A model generated the notes under the pieces. That model saw only the letters and a program-made list of their open reading frames with translations, searched no databases and was not told the DNA's origin. Both the position numbers and the translations under genes were made by a program. DNA of 22,735 bases. Source: Candidatus Collierbacteria bacterium (lineage in GTDB: Bacteria > Patescibacteriota > Microgenomatia > UBA1400 > MFAQ01). The DNA is taken from contig JAHFKQ010000007.1 of assembly GCA_023245265.1 (NCBI GenBank), forward strand, positions 1 to 22,735. The letters run 5' to 3'. Positions 19,025 to 22,735 of the stretch are shown piece by piece (position 1 is the stretch's first letter; every line of letters starts with the position of its first letter).

Positions 19025-21652
19025 TTATTCTTCGTCAGAATCAGAGATCACTGTAACGGCGGCCACACTATCCCCTTCTTTAGCAAATCTCATTAAGATG
19101 ACTCCTTGGGTGGCTCGTCCCAATCTAGGAATATTTTTGACCGGGAGTTTAATGGCTTGGCCCTGAGAAGTAGTAATCAGCAGCATTTCGGAAGTTTGAT
19201 CGACCAGCAGAGCCCCGGCAACCTTGCCGGTTTTGTCCGTGGTTTCACTCACTTTTAAGCCTTGACCGGACCGGTTTTGCACCGGATACTCTTCGAGGGG
19301 GGTGCGCTTACCCATGCCGTTTTCGGTCACAATCAAATAATCACGGAAGAATTTTACTCGTTTGTCGGTCGAGACGGGACCTTCGGGAGGGAAAGATTCC
19401 ATGGAAATAATGTAATCTTCGCCTTTCAAGAGAATCCCTCGAACACCCATCGTGTCTCGGTCGGTAGGTCGGACATCAACTTCTTTGAAACGGATAGATT
19501 TGCCTTCTCTGGAAACGAGAGAGATATGGTCACTACCCGAGGTTTTGTTGACCCAGACTAAGCTGTCGCCGGCAGTGAGTTTGATGGCAATTAAACCGTT
19601 ACTCTTTATATTTTCATACTTACTAAGAGCGGTGCGTTTGACGACCCCGGACTTGGTGGTGAAGAATAAAAATTCTCCCTTGGACACTTGGGAAGCCATG
19701 GGAAGAATCGATTGAATAGTTTCATCGGTCTCGATGTTGATCAGATTAATGATGGCTTGGCCTTTACTGGTACGGCTACCTTCGGGCAGTTCCCAGACTT
19801 TAAGAGAAAAAACTTTGCCCTTACTGGTGAAGACGAGAAGACGATCATGAGTGTTGGCGTTCGTTAATAAGTGAATCTCGTCGGTTTCTTTGACCGTCAT
19901 ACCGGCGACACCTTTACCACCTCTTTTTTGGGAACGGAAAGTATCGAGGGGCATGCGTTTGATGTACCCGGACTTGGTGATAGCGACAATGGTTTCTTCC
20001 GCCGGAATAAGATCTTCTTCCGAGAAAGTACCGGGGGCATTAGCGACAATCTTGGTTTTTCTCTTTTCCGGGTAGTCGAGAGCCAGTTTGGTAACTTCGT
20101 CTTTAATTATTTGAAGAACGGCTTTGGGATCTTTGAGAACAATGATCAAGCGATCAATTTGTTTTTTAAGTTCCTGATACTCGGCCTCGATCTTTTGTCG
20201 TTCCAGAGCGGCCAGTTTCCGAAGTTGCATGTCAAGAATGGCGACGGACTGGATTTCCGACAAACCAAACTTGGACATAAGATTGGTCTTGGCGGTTTCA
20301 CTATCGGGACTTTTCTTGATGGTTTCAATGACCTCGTCGATACTATTAAGGGCGATGAGAAGTCCTTCCAGAATATGAGCGCGATCCATGGCGGTTCTTA
20401 GCTCAAACTGACTACGACGAACAATCACACCTTGACGGTGAACGGTGTACTCCAACAAGATCTGTTTGAGATTGAGAAGATGGGGTGTCCCATCGGAAGT
20501 CAGGGCAACCACATTGGCGGGAAAACTGGTTTGCAGTTCGGTGAGTTTATAAAGGTTATTTAAAACATTTTTGGGTTTGGCATCTTTTTTAAGATCGACG
20601 GCCACAGTGAGACCTTTGCGATCGGACTCATCCCGAAGGTCGGCGATGCCATCGAGGCGTTTTTTCTTGACCAGCTCGGCAATGTTGGTAATGAGTTTGG
20701 CTTTGTTGACTTGGTAAGGCAGTTCGGTAATAAGTATTTGGAATCGGCCATTTTTCTTTTCGACGATCTCGGCTACACCCCGGACAATAATGCTGGCCTT
20801 ACCGGTGGCATAAAGTTTTTTGATCTCGGCGGTGTCATAGATGATGCCGGCGGTGGGAAAGTCTGGTCCTTTGATGTGTTTGACCAGGTCTTCAATTTCG
20901 ACGGTCGAGTCGAGAGAACCAACCAGATGCTTGAAGGGAGCGGAGACCAGGTCCTCGTCTTTAACTTCTTTGGTGACCGAGACTTTACTCATGTCAATGA
21001 GCGTTTTGATGGCATCAACAACCTCCAGCAAATTATGGGGAGGAATCTTGGTAGCCATACCGACGGCAATACCATCCGAACCCATGAGTAGCAAGTTGGG
21101 AAGTTTGGCCGGTAGAACGGTCGGCTCTTGCTGAGAACCGTCAAAGTTGTCGACAAAGTCAACGGTTTTTTTATCAATATCTTCCAAGGCTTCACCGGCA
21201 ATTTTACTGAGACGGGCTTCGGTATAACGCATAGCGGCCGCCGAGTCTCCATCAATGGAACCGAAGTTTCCTTGACCGTCGATCAAAGGATAGCGCATGG
21301 AAAAAGTTTGAGCCAGACGAACCATGGTCTGGTAAACGGCTTGGTCACCATGTGGATGATATTTACCTAAAACTTCTCCGACGATTCTGGCAGACTTTTT
21401 GTAGGCACTTTTGTGGGTTAGTCCCATCTCTTTCATGGCAAACAAAATACGACGATGAACCGGTTTCAAACCATCACGCACATCTGGCAGAGCACGAGCG
21501 ACGATAACAGACATGGCGTAGTCTAGGTAAGACCGCTCCATCTCCTCAACGATGGGAGTTGTGCGTATCAAGCCCCACTCGGTTTGTTCGTCAGCGACCG
21601 GAGCCGATTTGGTAATTTCTTGATCTTGGTCTTTGAGGTCGTTTTCGTCCAT
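19025..21652 (-). CDS. gyrA: DNA gyrase subunit A
   Basis: Breaks and rejoins DNA in the gyrase A2B2 complex that adds negative supercoils. At 875 residues it is full length. The catalytic Tyr143 lies in AMRYTEARL. The C-terminal beta-pinwheel carries the gyrase-specific GyrA box QKRGGKG (575-581), which separates it from ParC. In the quinolone region, HPHGDQAVYQTMVRLAQ has Gln104 and Gln108 where E. coli has Ser83 and Asp87. Compared with E. coli there is an extra stretch of roughly 25 residues around 221-250 (SKVSVTKEVKDEDLVSAP). The tail is acidic (SDSDEE). The ATG lies 13 bases after ppaC without a clear ribosome binding site, so gyrB-ppaC-gyrA is probably one operon. Confidence 0.97.
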   Translation of the reverse strand: MDENDLKDQDQEITKSAPVADEQTEWGLIRTTPIVEEMERSYLDYAMSVIVARALPDVRDGLKPVHRRILFAMKEMGLTHKSAYKKSARIVGEVLGKYHPHGDQAVYQTMVRLAQTFSMRYPLIDGQGNFGSIDGDSAAAMRYTEARLSKIAGEALEDIDKKTVDFVDNFDGSQQEPTVLPAKLPNLLLMGSDGIAVGMATKIPPHNLLEVVDAIKTLIDMSKVSVTKEVKDEDLVSAPFKHLVGSLDSTVEIEDLVKHIKGPDFPTAGIIYDTAEIKKLYATGKASIIVRGVAEIVEKKNGRFQILITELPYQVNKAKLITNIAELVKKKRLDGIADLRDESDRKGLTVAVDLKKDAKPKNVLNNLYKLTELQTSFPANVVALTSDGTPHLLNLKQILLEYTVHRQGVIVRRSQFELRTAMDRAHILEGLLIALNSIDEVIETIKKSPDSETAKTNLMSKFGLSEIQSVAILDMQLRKLAALERQKIEAEYQELKKQIDRLIIVLKDPKAVLQIIKDEVTKLALDYPEKRKTKIVANAPGTFSEEDLIPAEETIVAITKSGYIKRMPLDTFRSQKRGGKGVAGMTVKETDEIHLLTNANTHDRLLVFTSKGKVFSLKVWELPEGSRTSKGQAIINLINIETDETIQSILPMASQVSKGEFLFFTTKSGVVKRTALSKYENIKSNGLIAIKLTAGDSLVWVNKTSGSDHISLVSREGKSIRFKEVDVRPTDRDTMGVRGILLKGEDYIISMESFPPEGPVSTDKRVKFFRDYLIVTENGMGKRTPLEEYPVQNRSGQGLKVSETTDKTGKVAGALLVDQTSEMLLITTSQGQAIKLPVKNIPRLGRATQGVILMRFAKEGDSVAAVTVISDSDEE

Positions 21653-21665
21653 GAGTTTTAATGTT

Positions 21666-22604
21666 TTATAGTGTTAACGCTTTTTCAATTAAAGGGGCAA
21701 TATCTTTTTTGCGGGACATTTTGGGGCCGATATCCAAGATATTGTCAACGACCAGACCACCAAAGGCCTTTTGGACCAGATCGGTCTCCCCTACTCCGTT
21801 GAGAAGTAGTTTGGTGTTAATTTTTAAAATATCGGTGATAGCTAAAATTAGGTATTCGACCCCTTCACGCTCTTTAATTGTTTGAAGTGCCGCTAAAATC
21901 CCGGCTTTCCGGGCCGTAAGAAGCGTTTCTTGCTCCACTGTTTCGGTTTGACCAATTAATATTTTGTGACCGGAAAAATCAAAGATCTTGTAATCATTCA
22001 AGACGACTTGCTCGTCTGATAAAGCAGAGATATTCGATTTGGCCTTAAAAATTTCCAGAGTAAGCGACTCGATGTCGGTGATGCCGCTAAGGGTGGAAAG
22101 ATTGGCAACGGCGTCTTTGTCGGTTTGGGTAGTAGTGGAGGACTTAAGTCCGACGGTGTCGGAAAGAATGGCGGAAAGCATTAGTTTGGCAAGTTCTGTG
22201 TTGATTGAAAAGTTAAATTCTTTAAATAAATACCACGCAACGGTATTGGATGAACCTAAGGGCAGGATAACAATTTCGATTGGTTGAGATAAGGAGAGGC
22301 TAGCTTTGTGATGGTCGTATATGCCAATAATTTGTTCAGGATTAAGTCCAATTAATCTTTGGTCGGCTTCGTTGTGATCGACCAAAATGACCCGATCTTC
22401 AGGGAGAATGTCGGTGGCGCTAATAAGAGCTGGTGGAGTGACGCTAAATTTTTCAAAGACAAATTTGGTCTCTGGGTTGAGAGCATCGATGATTACCGGG
22501 GTGGGATTTTCGACACCGTTTAGTTTGGCATATTCGGTAAAAGATAGGGCGGCGACGACGGAGTCGAGATCGGGTTTGATATGGCCGAAGATGTAGGTTT
22601 TCAT
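21666..22604 (-). CDS. ppaC: Manganese-dependent inorganic pyrophosphatase (family II, DHH)
   Basis: Splits pyrophosphate into two phosphates and so pulls nucleic acid and protein synthesis forward. 312 residues, the usual family II length. Motifs: GHIKPDLDS with His8, Asp12 and Asp14 (usual GHxNPDTDS), LVDHNE with Asp76, DHHK (Asp97, His98, His99), LSDTVGLKS with Asp149, and SRKKD (297-301) in the DHHA2 domain, normally SRKKQ. The substitutions K10 and L13 in the first motif and D301 in the last are unusual but next to, not at, the metal ligands. There is no CBS insert. It lies one base after gyrB and 13 bases before gyrA. Confidence 0.92.
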   Translation of the reverse strand: MKTYIFGHIKPDLDSVVAALSFTEYAKLNGVENPTPVIIDALNPETKFVFEKFSVTPPALISATDILPEDRVILVDHNEADQRLIGLNPEQIIGIYDHHKASLSLSQPIEIVILPLGSSNTVAWYLFKEFNFSINTELAKLMLSAILSDTVGLKSSTTTQTDKDAVANLSTLSGITDIESLTLEIFKAKSNISALSDEQVVLNDYKIFDFSGHKILIGQTETVEQETLLTARKAGILAALQTIKEREGVEYLILAITDILKINTKLLLNGVGETDLVQKAFGGLVVDNILDIGPKMSRKKDIAPLIEKALTL

Positions 22605-22605
22605 T

Positions 22606-22735
22606 TTAGATGTCTAAGTTGGCGCTGGTGGCGTGTAACTGGATAAACTTTTTGCGGGGAGCGACTTCTTGACCCATGAGAGTGGTAAAGACTTCATCGG
22701 CTCTTTCGGCGTCTTCGATATTGATTTTTTTGAGA
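22606..22735 (-). CDS. gyrB: DNA gyrase subunit B, C-terminal end only
   Basis: The last 42 residues are in the window; the rest lies beyond the right edge. INIEDAERADEVFTTLMG, then VAPRKKFI and the ending NLDI match the conserved C terminus of GyrB (usual D-A-x-x-A-D-x-x-F-x-x-L-M-G, P-R-R-x-F-I). The stop TAA is separated by one base from the ppaC start. ParE ends similarly, but the location next to gyrA favours GyrB. Confidence 0.9.
   Translation of the reverse strand, partial: LKKINIEDAERADEVFTTLMGQEVAPRKKFIQLHATSANLDI

Overview
The window looks like a chromosomal segment of a small-genome bacterium, most likely a member of the Patescibacteria (Candidate Phyla Radiation). The inference rests on a shortened YebC, a CPA2 antiporter followed by a LytR_C-type envelope protein, many short lineage-specific membrane proteins, tight gene packing with short overlaps, and divergent Lgt-like and LspA-like proteins. 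TGA is used as a stop (for example in lspA-like, pyrG and the 71-codon gene at 4151-4366), so the genetic code appears standard and the UGA=Gly CPR lineages are unlikely. No phage, IS element or CRISPR array is visible.

Layout. 1-2437 (+): 3' end of a metallo-beta-lactamase-fold hydrolase, dnaB, and an Mn-type superoxide dismutase. 2443-4366 (-): small membrane-protein cassettes, a tRNA-Leu(CAA) with a broken second copy beside it, and a three-gene small-protein operon. 4499-5059 (+): efp. 5090-5924 (-): an unknown protein and a YdjM/DUF457-like membrane protein. 5949-10684 (+): an unbroken run of Lgt-like protein, DksA/TraR zinc finger, LspA-like protein, RluA/RluD-family pseudouridine synthase, KefB-like antiporter with an NAD-binding domain, and LCP/LytR_C-like protein. 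10685-11389 (-): TPR protein. 11452-12806 (+): yebC and a polytopic membrane protein. 12807-13858: about 1 kb with no convincing gene, holding a perfect DnaA-box match, direct repeats, a dyad and an AT-rich repeat patch. 13859-14797 (+): a membrane-anchored coiled-coil protein. 14836-15640 (-): two unknown small genes. 15742-16689 (+): a XerC/D recombinase. 16736-17239 (+): an unknown gene. 17258-22735 (-): pyrG, then the gyrB-ppaC-gyrA cluster, with gyrB cut by the window end.

Two kinds of expression signal are mixed. Several conserved genes (efp, lgt-like, the 13859 gene, xer, the TPR gene, probably pyrG and yebC) have a -10-like hexamer ending only 5-9 bases before the start codon and no Shine-Dalgarno sequence, as expected for leaderless or nearly leaderless mRNAs. 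The small lineage-specific genes instead carry strong GGAGG/AGGAG ribosome binding sites and, except for the DUF457-like one, their own intrinsic terminators. They look like self-contained expression cassettes inserted between housekeeping units.

The most notable points are these: the lipoprotein-processing look-alikes (Lgt and LspA) both lack expected catalytic residues; the 1-kb intergenic region is unexplained; GyrA has Gln at both classical quinolone-contact positions; YebC lacks much of its middle domain; and a partial tRNA-Leu duplication carries about 48 unrelated bases in its anticodon region. All identifications come from reading the sequence; no database search was run.
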